Origin: Algoriphagus halophilus
GTDB lineage: Bacteria > Bacteroidota > Bacteroidia > Cytophagales > Cyclobacteriaceae
Assembly (NCBI RefSeq): GCF_900129785.1
Contig: NZ_FSRC01000002.1
Location: 620,001-684,000 of the forward strand
DNA length: 64,000 nt
Reading direction: 5' to 3'
The translations under genes were made by a program, and so were the position numbers. Shown one piece after another: positions 27,501-37,206 of this stretch (position 1 is its first letter; every line of letters begins with the position of its first letter). The notes beneath the pieces were generated by a model. That model had not been told where the DNA came from, searched no databases, and worked only from the letters and a program-made list of their open reading frames with translations.

Positions 27501-27747
27501 CAAGGTTATACGGGATTCTCTACCAAAAACTATGTTTACCCAATCTCTTCAAACCCATTTTATCAGACTTTCATTTCTTGCATAATACAATGAAAATGAA
27601 TAATTTAAGAAACACCTGATTTAATTGATCGCTTTTTGGGAATTGTCCATTTGCCTAACGGGGGCTGTTTGTGGGAATTAATTATTGGGACAACTCGACT
27701 TGGCGTTTACACCTAAATCAACTTTTGACAGTAGCTCTCCCAAAATT

Positions 27748-28617
27748 ATGAAACGTATTTTTTTATTCCTGACCTTTTTTTCTAACCTGGCATTTGCCCA
27801 AGATGGGGTAAAACCCATCATTGATGTTCACTTACATGGGTATACAGAACGCTCTTATTTCCCAATTCCAGGTGCTCCTGCCACCTTAGAGGAATTTAAA
27901 ATGGAAATGAAAAAGAACTTTCAAGAATTTAACATCGTGGCTGCCATGAAAAGTGGAGGAATGTATAATCCTGAAATGGAAGAAAAATTTTTACAGGGTT
28001 ATGAGTCCAATAACTATCCGAAATTCGATACGCTGGAGTTTAAGAAGATGATCGAAGAAGGAAAAATTCAAGTCTGGGGAGAATTTATGCCTATGTTCAA
28101 TGGCTTGACACTGGCAGATCCAAAATTCGCCCCTTATTTGGCCATTTGTGAACGTGAAGGAATCCCTATTGCTCTTCATACTGGTGGTGGACCTCCTGGA
28201 ATTTCAAACCAATACAAAAAATTTAGATTGAGCTTAGGAGACCCATTACTTATCGAGGAAGTATTGATTAACTATCCGAAGCTCAAAATATACTTGATGC
28301 ACTCAGGTGGCCTATTTTATGACAACTCCCTTGCCCTAATGGAATTGTACCCTCAATTGTATTGTGGTTTAGGAGCTTTACTATGGATAAAAGATACTCC
28401 TACCGCTCTTTATGTAGAGGATTTTTTGATGAAGGCAAAAAAAGGAAGAATGATCGACAGGATTATGTATGGTTCAGATGCAATGTATTGGCCAGATAAT
28501 GTGAAAACCAGTATCGAAACTCTTGATTCTTTCAAATTTCTTTCGGAAGAAGATAAACGGAAAATATTTTATGAAAATGCTTTAGAATTTTTTGAATTGG
28601 ATTATTTGAAAAAGTGA
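27748..28617 (+). CDS. Exported amidohydrolase-like (amidohydro-rel type) metal hydrolase
   Basis: 289 residues from the ATG at 27748, where a clear signal peptide begins (RIFLFLTFFSNLAFA); an in-frame TTG at 27685 is rejected. The motif HLHGY (residues of IIDVHLHGY) gives two metal-binding histidines of a TIM-barrel amidohydrolase. Further ligands are expected at PIALHTGGG, LKIYLMHSGG and in YGSDAMYW, where the Asp ends a strand. The smaller size places it in the amidohydrolase_2 group, which includes decarboxylases and lactonases. The reaction is unknown. Confidence 0.8.
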   Translation: MKRIFLFLTFFSNLAFAQDGVKPIIDVHLHGYTERSYFPIPGAPATLEEFKMEMKKNFQEFNIVAAMKSGGMYNPEMEEKFLQGYESNNYPKFDTLEFKKMIEEGKIQVWGEFMPMFNGLTLADPKFAPYLAICEREGIPIALHTGGGPPGISNQYKKFRLSLGDPLLIEEVLINYPKLKIYLMHSGGLFYDNSLALMELYPQLYCGLGALLWIKDTPTALYVEDFLMKAKKGRMIDRIMYGSDAMYWPDNVKTSIETLDSFKFLSEEDKRKIFYENALEFFELDYLKK

Positions 28618-28823
28618 AGTTTGTTTCTAACCAAGCCCCCTTTTTTTCTGTAATTAAATGCATGGTAAATGAATTCTTTTTTCATGTCGATAAACTGGAA
28701 AATATCATGATTCAATAAGCATTAAGAGAAACAAATAAAGCGCTATTCGGTTAGTTTAGCATATCTTTCTGAAATTCAAGAAGTTTAATCCTAAAACTTA
28801 ACCAAGGGGGTAAGTAGCAAGAC

Positions 28824-29678
28824 ATGGACCTCATCATTTTATTTTTTTTGACAATTCTTCCCTTCTTTTCTGTACAAGAAAAGCAAACTGATTTAGTCTT
28901 ATTCTCTTCGGATAGATCAGGGAACTCCGATATTTATTTGCTTTCCCCAAAGAGTCCAACACCAAAACAAATCACCTATTCTGATGCCGAAGAATGGGCT
29001 GCGACCTGGGTAAATTCTAAAGAAATCTCATTTTTAAGGCAAAAAGGAAAAGTTATTACCAGACATCTTATCAATATTGAAACAGGGATAGAATCAGAGC
29101 TCCAACATCCTGTAAATTGCAGGTTGGATGATAAAAACATATTATATTCCGCGGAAGGGAATTTACAATTATACCCTTGCGGAGGCGACATCTATCTATT
29201 TAATCGAGAGGATAGCAGCACTCTTAACCTAACTGAAGGAATCTTGGGCACATGCTCCTATCCTAGCTGGTCATTTGACGGGAATCAAATTACTTTTACC
29301 AATAATCAATCCGGATCAAATGATATTTATGTGATGGATCTAAATAGCAGGGAAATGACCCAGCTTACTCATTATGATTCCAATGAAGAAAGGGGAGCAC
29401 TTTCTCCAAATAATGAACTTCTAGTCTTCAGTTCAGACCATTTCGAAACAGGGAATCAAGACATTTTGATAATGAATTTGGAAACCAAAGAGCTGAGAAA
29501 TATCACCTCTAGCGTGGGAACTGAATTAATTGCTAGATGGAATTCAGATGGAACTTCCCTTTATTTTGGAAGTAATCAAGTAGGAAACTGGGAGATTTAT
29601 GTGTATGATTTGAAAGACCAATCTACGCAAAGGTTAACTTTCCATGAGGGTTTTGATGGAGATCCAAGAATATTTTAA
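28824..29678 (+). CDS. TolB-like PD40 propeller protein, exported
   Basis: 284 residues with a hydrophobic signal (MDLIILFFLTILPFFSV). Repeating PD40 units follow, for example LFSSDRSGNSDIYLLS, TFTNNQSGSNDIYVMDLN, and YFGSNQVGNWEIYVYDLK, as in the TolB propeller. It lacks the N-terminal TolB domain and any catalytic part, so it is probably a binding or scaffold propeller. No operon partner is apparent. Confidence 0.78.
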   Translation: MDLIILFFLTILPFFSVQEKQTDLVLFSSDRSGNSDIYLLSPKSPTPKQITYSDAEEWAATWVNSKEISFLRQKGKVITRHLINIETGIESELQHPVNCRLDDKNILYSAEGNLQLYPCGGDIYLFNREDSSTLNLTEGILGTCSYPSWSFDGNQITFTNNQSGSNDIYVMDLNSREMTQLTHYDSNEERGALSPNNELLVFSSDHFETGNQDILIMNLETKELRNITSSVGTELIARWNSDGTSLYFGSNQVGNWEIYVYDLKDQSTQRLTFHEGFDGDPRIF

Positions 29679-30013
29679 TAAGCTTTTTGCAATAATTAAA
29701 ATCAAAAAAATCGGTTGAACTTTAGTTTAAAAATAATCTTAAAATATTCATAGACCACCTACTCTTTTTTACTATTTTTTCTTAACTTTAATATAAGGGA
29801 TTGATTTTCATCATTTTACAACTCTCCCTTTCACTAGCTGAATTTATTTTTGTGTCTATTTCTCGATTCGCAGACACATATCTAGTACGATAGCAAATCC
29901 TTCCCTCGATTTTTGGTGGTATTTGTTCCATGTTTTGAGTTTGCTTTTAATTTCTTGCTTCGCGTATTGCCGTGTTGCAGTTTATATATTTTTCAACTTA
30001 AACTACATAAACC
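29679..30013 (+). other. Intergenic region upstream of the first truncated globin; possible promoter
   Basis: TTG followed by 17 bases and TATTTTTC, seven of eight positions of TAnnTTTG, lies near 29968-29995, about 20 bases before the globin start. The rest is AT-rich with no ORF or RNA that I can recognise. Confidence 0.4.
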
Positions 30014-30394
30014 ATGAGTACTCAAGCTTCACATTCTAACCAAACCCTTTATCAACGATTAGGAGGCGAAACGAAACTTAAGATCATTGTCGATGATGTT
30101 TTAGACAAGAATGCAAGTAACCCGATGATTGCCTATTATTTTGAAAAAATAGATATGGACCGGCTAAAGCTACTAGTATTTGAATTTTTCTCTATGGGTA
30201 TTGGAGGACCTCATTCTTATTCAGGAAGAGACATGCGTACAGCCCATACAGGTCTAAATATTACGGACGAGGAATGGGATAGCGGAACTGAAGATACGAT
30301 ATGGGCTCTGGATAAAAATGGTGTGGATCCATCAACCAGAGATGAGGTCATTGCTATACTTGAAACGATGAGGGGTGATATAGTTGGAGTATAA
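30014..30394 (+). CDS. Group I-like truncated hemoglobin
   Basis: 126 residues. The family is shown by LYQRLGGETKLKIIVDDVL at the N-terminus, a SGRDMRTAHTGLNIT segment in which His78 is the likely proximal heme ligand, and GGPHSYSG before it. By my alignment the B10 position, usually Tyr in the VDDFY motif of group I proteins, is Leu in VDDVL. It would bind heme and small gas ligands in the cytoplasm. A similar protein lies at 59811. The gene has its own terminator. Confidence 0.87.
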   Translation: MSTQASHSNQTLYQRLGGETKLKIIVDDVLDKNASNPMIAYYFEKIDMDRLKLLVFEFFSMGIGGPHSYSGRDMRTAHTGLNITDEEWDSGTEDTIWALDKNGVDPSTRDEVIAILETMRGDIVGV

Positions 30395-30436
30395 TCGTTC
30401 ATCGCTCCTAGACCATAAATAATTCATTAAAACTTC

Positions 30437-30464
30437 AGGCGTAGGGATTACTACGCCTATTTTA
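30437..30464 (+). terminator. Terminator after the truncated globin
   Basis: Perfect stem AGGCGTAG / CTACGCCT with loop GGATTA, followed by ATTTTA. It lies 43 bases after the stop. Confidence 0.75.
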
Positions 30465-30682
30465 CTTTCAACTTTTTCAGTATTTTATTAATTACAGTAT
30501 TCCCCTAATCACAAATAGAATTGTTATCAAGAAGTTACTTCCTTAAAATCAACACTAAAAGGAAAATTTTAACCTTGACTAGGTAATTCCCGTGAAATAG
30601 CCACAATCCAACATTAATTGGATTAAAACCCAAAATAAAAAGTCCATTATCTTAGGGAATTAAACCCCTTACCCCAAAAAGC

Positions 30683-31855
30683 ATGAGTAAAAACCTCCTA
30701 CTCCTTATTTTTTTCTTATCTGGAATTCAACTTATCAAAGCCCAAGAAATAAAAGAAATCTCCATCGGTACCGTACACCAAATTCACTCTGATCAACTTA
30801 ATGAGGATCGAGAATATTGGGTCAACTTACCCGAATCTTACCTTCAAGATGGCTCTTCCTATAAAAAATATCCACTTCTGATCCTGCTAGATGGAAATGC
30901 ACATTTTCGGTCCATCACAGGGATGGTAAACTATATGAGTACAGGCTACAATGGCAATCGGGTTATTCCTGAAATGATCGTAGTAGCCATTCAGAATGTG
31001 GACCGAAGAAGGGACTTTACTCCAGACAAAATCATCACCGTTCGGGAAAATACTTCCGGAGGTGGAGAGCAATTTTTAAGTTTTTTGGAAGAAGAACTGA
31101 TTCCTGAGTTGGACGCCAACTACAGAACGGATTCTTATCGTATCCTATTCGGACATTCCTTAGGTGGCCTATTGGCTACACATGCTTATATGAAAGAAAA
31201 AACGCTGTTTAATGCATTTATAGCCGTAGACCCCAGCTTTGGAACTTGGGATGCGGAAACCATGGACCAAAAACTCGAAGCAGTGACCGATCAGACTTAT
31301 CAACGATACCTGTATCTGGCCACCGCAAACTGGGGAAAAAGGAATATCAGAAACCGAGATAGACATGTGAGATTATATGAGTCTTTGCATAGCAAAAGCC
31401 CTGGGGAATTTCCCGCCAAATTGGAGTACTTCGAACATGAAAATCATGGATCCGTTCCTCCCATTGCCTTTTATCAGGGCATCTCTACTATGTTTGATGG
31501 ATATGGGATTTCTTACAGAGATATAGAAAGCATGGATCAACTGCTACAGCAGTATCAATTGATTTCCCAACGACTTTCCAATGATTTTCACCCTCCGGAA
31601 TACTTGGTCAATAGAGTCGGTTATGGTTTCCTTCAAAGCAAAAATCCGGAAGAGCAAGCCATGGCCTTGGAATTCTTTCTCCTAAATACCCAAAACTATC
31701 CTGAATCTTACAATGCTTTTGACAGCCTAGGAGAAGCATATGAAACTTTAGGTGATACTGAAAGGGCAATTGAGAGTTATCAACAATCGCTAAATCTTAA
31801 TCCCGCCCATGAACATGCCAAGAAAAAGATTGAAATTTTAAGAGCAAGTAAGTAA
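30683..31855 (+). CDS. Secreted esterase (alpha/beta hydrolase) with C-terminal TPR
   Basis: 390 residues with a signal peptide (NLLLLIFFLSGIQLIKAQ). The putative-esterase fold shows VNLPESYL, YPLLILLDGNAHF, the nucleophile elbow FGHSLGGLLATHAY and a likely catalytic His in FEHENHGSVPP. The last about 50 residues form a TPR unit (YNAFDSLGEAYETLGDTERAIESYQQSLNLNP, shown in part). It resembles the hydrolase part of the CBM-esterase at 19371 in layout, including the helical C-terminus. The substrate is unknown. A Crp-type regulator starts 37 bases downstream. Confidence 0.87.
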   Translation: MSKNLLLLIFFLSGIQLIKAQEIKEISIGTVHQIHSDQLNEDREYWVNLPESYLQDGSSYKKYPLLILLDGNAHFRSITGMVNYMSTGYNGNRVIPEMIVVAIQNVDRRRDFTPDKIITVRENTSGGGEQFLSFLEEELIPELDANYRTDSYRILFGHSLGGLLATHAYMKEKTLFNAFIAVDPSFGTWDAETMDQKLEAVTDQTYQRYLYLATANWGKRNIRNRDRHVRLYESLHSKSPGEFPAKLEYFEHENHGSVPPIAFYQGISTMFDGYGISYRDIESMDQLLQQYQLISQRLSNDFHPPEYLVNRVGYGFLQSKNPEEQAMALEFFLLNTQNYPESYNAFDSLGEAYETLGDTERAIESYQQSLNLNPAHEHAKKKIEILRASK

Positions 31856-31892
31856 TAAGGCATGATCAAGACTTATTTTTTAAATTGAATCT

Positions 31893-32453
31893 ATGAAAGA
31901 GATGCTTAATTCAATAATCTGCCTTACAGAAGAGAATTTTCAACTCTTTTCCAATGCATCAAAAAAGAAAAAAGCGGCAAAAGGTGAGTTGCTTTTTACC
32001 CCTCAAAATATCTGTAGAAAAATCCTTTTCATAGAAAATGGGCTTTTACGAGGTTTTAAGATCAGTGAAGGCAAAGATTTTACCCATCACTTTTTTTCTG
32101 AAAATTGGTTCGCGACTGATTTTGAAAGTTTTTTAACCGGCAAATCCGGATCTTTATTTGTCGAAGCCCTAACACCAATTACCTATTACGAATTTCAGAA
32201 AGATGGCTTGGAGCAACTCTATGAACTTCACCCACAATTTCAAAAACTTGGAAGAATCATCGCCGAAAAAGCCTTCCTGTCAACAGTTGAAAAATTAAAT
32301 GATATCCAAACACTCGATTTAAAAGGAAGGTACCAAGGACTGGTTGCAAAGAATAAGGAGTTATTTCAGAAAGTTCCTCAAAAGTACATCGCCTCCTATC
32401 TGGGCGTCTCGGAACAGAGTTTAAGCAGAATTAAAAAAGATTCTTTTTCTTAA
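31893..32453 (+). CDS. Crp/Fnr-family transcriptional regulator
   Basis: 186 residues. A cyclic-nucleotide-binding-type beta-roll (GELLFTPQNICRKILFIENGLLRGF, about 30-100) is followed by a long dimer helix and a short C-terminal helix-turn-helix (KYIASYLGVSEQSLSRIKK). This is the usual small Bacteroidota form. The phosphate-binding signature of true cAMP receptors is not evident. It may regulate the adjacent esterase or hydrolase (inference). Confidence 0.87.
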   Translation: MKEMLNSIICLTEENFQLFSNASKKKKAAKGELLFTPQNICRKILFIENGLLRGFKISEGKDFTHHFFSENWFATDFESFLTGKSGSLFVEALTPITYYEFQKDGLEQLYELHPQFQKLGRIIAEKAFLSTVEKLNDIQTLDLKGRYQGLVAKNKELFQKVPQKYIASYLGVSEQSLSRIKKDSFS

Positions 32454-32512
32454 CATTTGTGAATGCCTAGTGAAAGAATGGATTGTTTTTTTGTGAATAA
32501 ATTCTTCTAAAC

Positions 32513-34003
32513 ATGCGACTCGGGATCTATCTATCCACATTTCTCCTTTTTATTTCAAGCTTTAGTTTAAAGCAAAAAAAAGCATCTGACTTTACCCCAA
32601 CTTTTACTATTTCAGAGAATCCAACACATAAAATTCCCAAAGGACAGATTTATACTTTTGGATATTTGGAAGTTCTTGAAAACAGGAAGTCCCCTTCAAG
32701 TAAAACTATTAAGGTCCCGGTCTACATTTTCAAAAGCCGAAATCCCAATCCAAAAAAAGACCCGATCATCTATACCGTTGGAGGTCCGGGATCAAGTACC
32801 ATGCCTTCAGCTCAATATATGAATTCCTACCAATACCTGGATGACAGGGATTTCATTTTGATAGAACAAAGAGGAACTTACTATGCTGAACCACACTTGG
32901 ATTGCCCAGAATGGTCACTAGCAATTTATGAATCCAACCAACCGAATTTTGATTCAAGAAACAAAGATGAACTTTTCGAAAATGCTGCAAGAGCTTGCAA
33001 AGAGAAGCTGGAAAATAGGGGGATAGATTTAAATGCTTTTACCACAAATGAAATTGCAGCAGACATACATGACCTTGTTCAGGTGTTAGGAATCGAGGAG
33101 TACAACCTTTTGACCATTTCATACAGTACAAAAATCGCTCAGGTTCTAATGCGTGACTATCCTGAAAAGATCAGAAGTGTGGTCATGGATTCCCCTCTTC
33201 CTTTAGAGGTGAACTATGATGAGGAAAGCGTAGGCAATCTCTTACAGACCGCAGAGAAGTTACTTGCTGACTGTGAATCTGAGGAGAATTGTAATTATGC
33301 ATTCCCCTTGATAAAAAGACGATTTTTTGATTACCTCATCGAAAAAACAAAAAATCCATTGGAGGTTTCTGTTCAAAACCCTAAAAATGGGGAAAGAGAA
33401 ACATTCTATCTAAAAGGGAAAGATCTTATATCCATATTCTCATCTGCTTCCACTGAAGAAGTAGCAAGAATTCCCTTTGAGATCAATAAGCTTCTAGATG
33501 GTGATTTATCCTCTGTGAAGGAGCAATTAATCAGCTTGTTTCAAGAGCCAGGAGATGGAGCCGGAAGGGGAATGAGACTTTCTGTTTGGTGTGCAGAGGA
33601 AAACCCATTCAATTCAAGCGAAGTAATTGAAAATGAAACATACAAATACCCAGAAGTAACAGGATTGTCTCCTGTCGTTTTCAAGGATGAAATCTGTAAA
33701 ATTTGGTCAGTGAAAACTGTGTCTGAAATTGAAAATGAACCAGTGGAGAGCGATATCCCTGTCTTGTTAATCAGCGGGGAATATGATCATGAAACTCCAG
33801 TCAAATGGGCTGAATCAATGACTACTCATCTAAGCAAAAGTTACCATTTAATTTTTAAAGGATGGAAACATACCCCTACCACCAATTGGAGTAATCCTTG
33901 CGCCATGGAAGCAGCAAGCGAGTTTTTCAATAACCCGAATAGATTACCAAATCCCTTATGTCTGAATGAGCTGGAGAACCTGGAGTTTTATACAGATTAT
34001 TGA
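32513..34003 (+). CDS. Alpha/beta hydrolase of the proline-iminopeptidase/TAP-like group with altered nucleophile elbow
   Basis: 496 residues with an N-terminal signal-like stretch (YLSTFLLFISSFSL). Features of the family are the oxyanion motif VGGPGSS (about 89-95), the EQRG motif replacing DQRG (118-121), and C-terminal LLISGEYDHETPV and GWKHTP, giving the likely Asp and His. The expected GxSxG elbow reads Thr-Ile-Ser203-Tyr-Ser, so Ser203 is kept but both glycines are lost. It could be a slow or specialised exported peptidase, or a binding protein derived from one. The gene is convergent with the alanine racemase operon. Confidence 0.8.
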   Translation: MRLGIYLSTFLLFISSFSLKQKKASDFTPTFTISENPTHKIPKGQIYTFGYLEVLENRKSPSSKTIKVPVYIFKSRNPNPKKDPIIYTVGGPGSSTMPSAQYMNSYQYLDDRDFILIEQRGTYYAEPHLDCPEWSLAIYESNQPNFDSRNKDELFENAARACKEKLENRGIDLNAFTTNEIAADIHDLVQVLGIEEYNLLTISYSTKIAQVLMRDYPEKIRSVVMDSPLPLEVNYDEESVGNLLQTAEKLLADCESEENCNYAFPLIKRRFFDYLIEKTKNPLEVSVQNPKNGERETFYLKGKDLISIFSSASTEEVARIPFEINKLLDGDLSSVKEQLISLFQEPGDGAGRGMRLSVWCAEENPFNSSEVIENETYKYPEVTGLSPVVFKDEICKIWSVKTVSEIENEPVESDIPVLLISGEYDHETPVKWAESMTTHLSKSYHLIFKGWKHTPTTNWSNPCAMEAASEFFNNPNRLPNPLCLNELENLEFYTDY

Positions 34004-34053
34004 TTTTTCCCTCTATGGAAAGCAGGTAACGTTTGTTATCTATTGGGTAAATC

Positions 34054-35232
34054 TTACTTTACAATCTTCCTAGGTATCGCCGAAGGCAAGCGACTCAACA
34101 TTTCATTATTCAACAGCTGGGTCACTTGAGTAAATGAGCTGATATTGATGGTATTGTTGTTTTGCCGACCAACCAGCACCACTTCATCTCCCACTTGTAC
34201 ATCCGGGATATGGGAGACATCCACCATAAACAAATTCATATTGATCAATCCCACAATCTGGGCTTTCTTTCCTTTGATCAATACATGTCCTCGATTGGAT
34301 TGGGCTCGCGGATATCCATTGGAATAGCCTAAAGGCATCACAGCCACTTTCATGTTTTGGGAAGCTTGATAGGAAGTCCCATAGCCGATAAACTCACCAG
34401 CCTCCACATCCCTGACATCCATCACATCAGTTTTCCAGGTAAAAATTCGCTTAAGTGCTCCATCAGATTGCTTCCCGATTTCCTGCAAATGGGAATAATA
34501 AATATCGGGACTGGGCCAGAATCCATACTGTGCTACCCCTATTCTCACCATGTCATACACGGTATCTTTGTAAGCCAAGGCGGCCGCAGAGCAAGCGATG
34601 TGTCGGATTTCAGGAATAATTTTCTTTTGCTGGCATTGCTTTAGGAACCCTTTGAACCGTTCATGCTGTGCATTGATCTTGAATAAGTTTGAAAAATTTT
34701 CTGCTCCCCCAAAATGAGTGCAGAGACCTTTGAAAGCAATCTCCTCTGGATGCTTCTTGAGAAAACTTAAAGTAGGAGCGAATTCTTTTTTGGTCATTCC
34801 GGTACGGTTGGCACCAGTCTCTACCTCGATATGCACTTTTGCCTGCTTTCCTACCTTCCTTGCCAACTCCAGCACCAGCGGTAGGCGCTCATAGTTGAAC
34901 ACATAAAATTCAATTTCATTTCGGATTGCCCATTCAATATCCTCATCATAGAGAATACCCATAATCATCACATCACTGACCTCTGATTTGGCTTCCAGAA
35001 CTTCCTCTGCTTCAAAAGCTGAAGCAGTAGCAAAATGACCTACTCCAGCTTTTTCGGCCATCTTTACAAAAGATCGAATACCATGGCCATAGGCATTAGC
35101 TTTGACCACAGAGGAAATCCGAACCCCATCTCCGACCTTTTTCCTGATGAAATTTATATTATTCGTTAGCGAGGATTGACTCAATTCTATTCTCGACGAA
35201 TGTCTTACCATAATTTTGTTTGTTGATTCCAT
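34054..35232 (-). CDS. alr: Alanine racemase
   Basis: 392 residues from the ATG at 35232. The alternative ATG at 35211 overlaps the upstream stop as ATGGTAA and would give a more usual N-terminus (MVRHSSRIELSQSSL). The PLP lysine is Lys44 in VVKANAYGHG, and IRIGVAQYGFWPS-type and IGYGTSYQ segments mark the barrel and the C-terminal domain with the catalytic Tyr. It converts L- and D-alanine, or another amino acid. It is the last gene of a three-gene operon, overlapping the 662-residue protein by up to 28 bases, with an ATP-grasp ligase at the head. That setting suggests a dedicated, not housekeeping, role. Confidence 0.88.
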   Translation of the reverse strand: MESTNKIMVRHSSRIELSQSSLTNNINFIRKKVGDGVRISSVVKANAYGHGIRSFVKMAEKAGVGHFATASAFEAEEVLEAKSEVSDVMIMGILYDEDIEWAIRNEIEFYVFNYERLPLVLELARKVGKQAKVHIEVETGANRTGMTKKEFAPTLSFLKKHPEEIAFKGLCTHFGGAENFSNLFKINAQHERFKGFLKQCQQKKIIPEIRHIACSAAALAYKDTVYDMVRIGVAQYGFWPSPDIYYSHLQEIGKQSDGALKRIFTWKTDVMDVRDVEAGEFIGYGTSYQASQNMKVAVMPLGYSNGYPRAQSNRGHVLIKGKKAQIVGLINMNLFMVDVSHIPDVQVGDEVVLVGRQNNNTINISSFTQVTQLLNNEMLSRLPSAIPRKIVK

Positions 35233-37193
35233 ACATACGATTTGCCCCAGCTTTCCCTAGCCATTTTTTCCACCATAATGAGCTCTTCTTGGGGCACCTC
35301 ATTGAGCTTATTTCTCACATCCAAAGTACTATAATGAAAGGCATAAACTCGCGCAGCAAAATGATGGAAAGGCAAGGATGATTCGCCCTGTTTTTCTCCT
35401 TGACCATGCACTGATGGCTTGATTCCCTGTCCCCAGTCCTGTCGGCCTTCGTTGTTTGGATTGAGAAAATAAGCCCGCAATTCACCGGTTTTGGTTTCAT
35501 CAACCCTAAGAAGGGATACAGCGTGAAACCCGATCATATCTCCCTTATTGCTCGTGATGAAAATTCCTACGGGGTTAGGATATACCATTTGTTGATTCCC
35601 ATTGTAGTTGGGATGAAAAGCTCCATAAAAGATTCGGAGATAGCCTGGATAATCCATGATGGAGTTACTTAGGTAATCGTAACAGGAAGCAAATCCAACT
35701 TGTATCCACTGACCGTACATCGCAGGATTGACCCATTTGTGTGGGTCGTCTAACCTACCTGCGGATAACCTCATCATTTCATTGTAGATCTTATCCAAGT
35801 GGGGAACCAACACTACAGATACTACATCCAAGTTGTAGTCGAGCTGATCCACCAAGCCTTTCAACAGATTGTTTGAAACCAAGTTTTGGTTTTCAAATCG
35901 CATGATCAGGTTGTTTTGGGTGGACACGGTAATGATCATATCAATCAGTTTTGCGGGAGAATGCTGACTCCACATACTGATCCCTCTGGCCGATTGGCAG
36001 GTAGGGTTATTGCCTTGACCCACACCAAGCGGTTGACCCAGTACCTTGATCGTACCCCCAATCAAATATTGAAGTGCCGTAATTTCCGCATCTGGGTTTG
36101 TCAAGGATTTCATAATCCTCTTCTCCACTTGAGGATTGATTTTAATACGTCGTAGGTTTTCCAAACCTATTCTAACAGCCCTTCTGGAAAACAGGTTTTT
36201 GCCAAGCATCCTGGCCAAACCATAAATACATTGACAATTGTCCCAACTGACTGTTTCCAAAATCAAGTTGGAGACCATTTCATGGAATTTTTCCCATTCG
36301 GCAATTCCACGATCATTCAGATCCAGACAAATTGGAACCAAGTTTGGATTTTTCTCAACTATAAATCGTAGTATGAGGGCATGATATCCACTTACCAATC
36401 CTGTGGCATTCATATACTCCCCCATGGAAAGAGATTCCGATGCGAGTTCCGTTTCAGAAGCCTGATCTAAAAACTCTAGATAGGCTTCTTTTCCTTCATG
36501 CAGTTTGGCTCCTTCGGATGGTGCGAAAAGCGCATCTATGTAAATGCGAATCGCTTTATCCTTCTTAGTAGTACCGGAAGTATCAAATCTTCTATTGACC
36601 AAGCTGATCAATTCCCGAGCTTTTTGGGTCCGAATAGGTCGTTGCTCACAAACCATCTGAACCTCATCCACCAACTTTCCATAGACCCCATTGAGGTCCA
36701 TTTCAGACATGATAAAGCCAAAGAGATTGAAGGCTTTTTTCAACTCCCGGTCCGACATCCGTACTCGGGTTTCCTCATTTGGCTCCCTAAGGGCAAATTC
36801 CAGATTATGCACAATGACTTCTTCTAGAAAGCTTTGCGCATCCTCTGCAGAAAGTAGCTCGTGGACATCCTCTCCATTGGCATAGCGAAGCATGCGCAGT
36901 TCGGATAGGGTTTCAAAACTAGAGGAGGGATGCCCATATTTGAGCGTACCTTTCACTAAAAATGGAACCAGCTTATCAGGATCATTCCAGGATGTACCCT
37001 GAAAAAAGCCCGCTTTCTCCAGCTCGACACTTTTGTGATAGAGGTAAGCAAGACCTGATCTTGTCAAACTCAAAATATCAATGTGGCTGGCCAACTTGGT
37101 TGCTTTCTCTTTCTTAGTGAGTGCTCCAGAGTCGATAAACTCCTGGAGACTTTGATCGAAATTATTAAATACCTTTTCGGTCGTCAATCCCAT
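35205..37193 (-). CDS. 662-residue protein with papain-like Cys-His-Asn arrangement, unknown function
   Basis: No signal peptide. Residues 1-380 are mostly helical, without a domain I recognise. The C-terminal third has the layout of a papain-fold cysteine enzyme: Gln393 and Cys399 in GQGNNPTCQSARGISMW, with the six-residue Gln-Cys spacing of papain. His557 follows in GFHAVSLLRVD at the start of a strand, and Asn578 in FLNPNNEGRQDWGQG. This could be a peptidase, acyl/peptidyl transferase or transglutaminase-like enzyme. It lies 13 bases after the ATP-grasp gene and overlaps the racemase, so the three are co-expressed. The mechanistic reading is inference from motif spacing. Confidence 0.6.
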   Translation of the reverse strand: MGLTTEKVFNNFDQSLQEFIDSGALTKKEKATKLASHIDILSLTRSGLAYLYHKSVELEKAGFFQGTSWNDPDKLVPFLVKGTLKYGHPSSSFETLSELRMLRYANGEDVHELLSAEDAQSFLEEVIVHNLEFALREPNEETRVRMSDRELKKAFNLFGFIMSEMDLNGVYGKLVDEVQMVCEQRPIRTQKARELISLVNRRFDTSGTTKKDKAIRIYIDALFAPSEGAKLHEGKEAYLEFLDQASETELASESLSMGEYMNATGLVSGYHALILRFIVEKNPNLVPICLDLNDRGIAEWEKFHEMVSNLILETVSWDNCQCIYGLARMLGKNLFSRRAVRIGLENLRRIKINPQVEKRIMKSLTNPDAEITALQYLIGGTIKVLGQPLGVGQGNNPTCQSARGISMWSQHSPAKLIDMIITVSTQNNLIMRFENQNLVSNNLLKGLVDQLDYNLDVVSVVLVPHLDKIYNEMMRLSAGRLDDPHKWVNPAMYGQWIQVGFASCYDYLSNSIMDYPGYLRIFYGAFHPNYNGNQQMVYPNPVGIFITSNKGDMIGFHAVSLLRVDETKTGELRAYFLNPNNEGRQDWGQGIKPSVHGQGEKQGESSLPFHHFAARVYAFHYSTLDVRNKLNEVPQEELIMVEKMARESWGKSYVWNQQTKLW

Positions 37194-37206
37194 TAATTAC
37201 TTCAGA

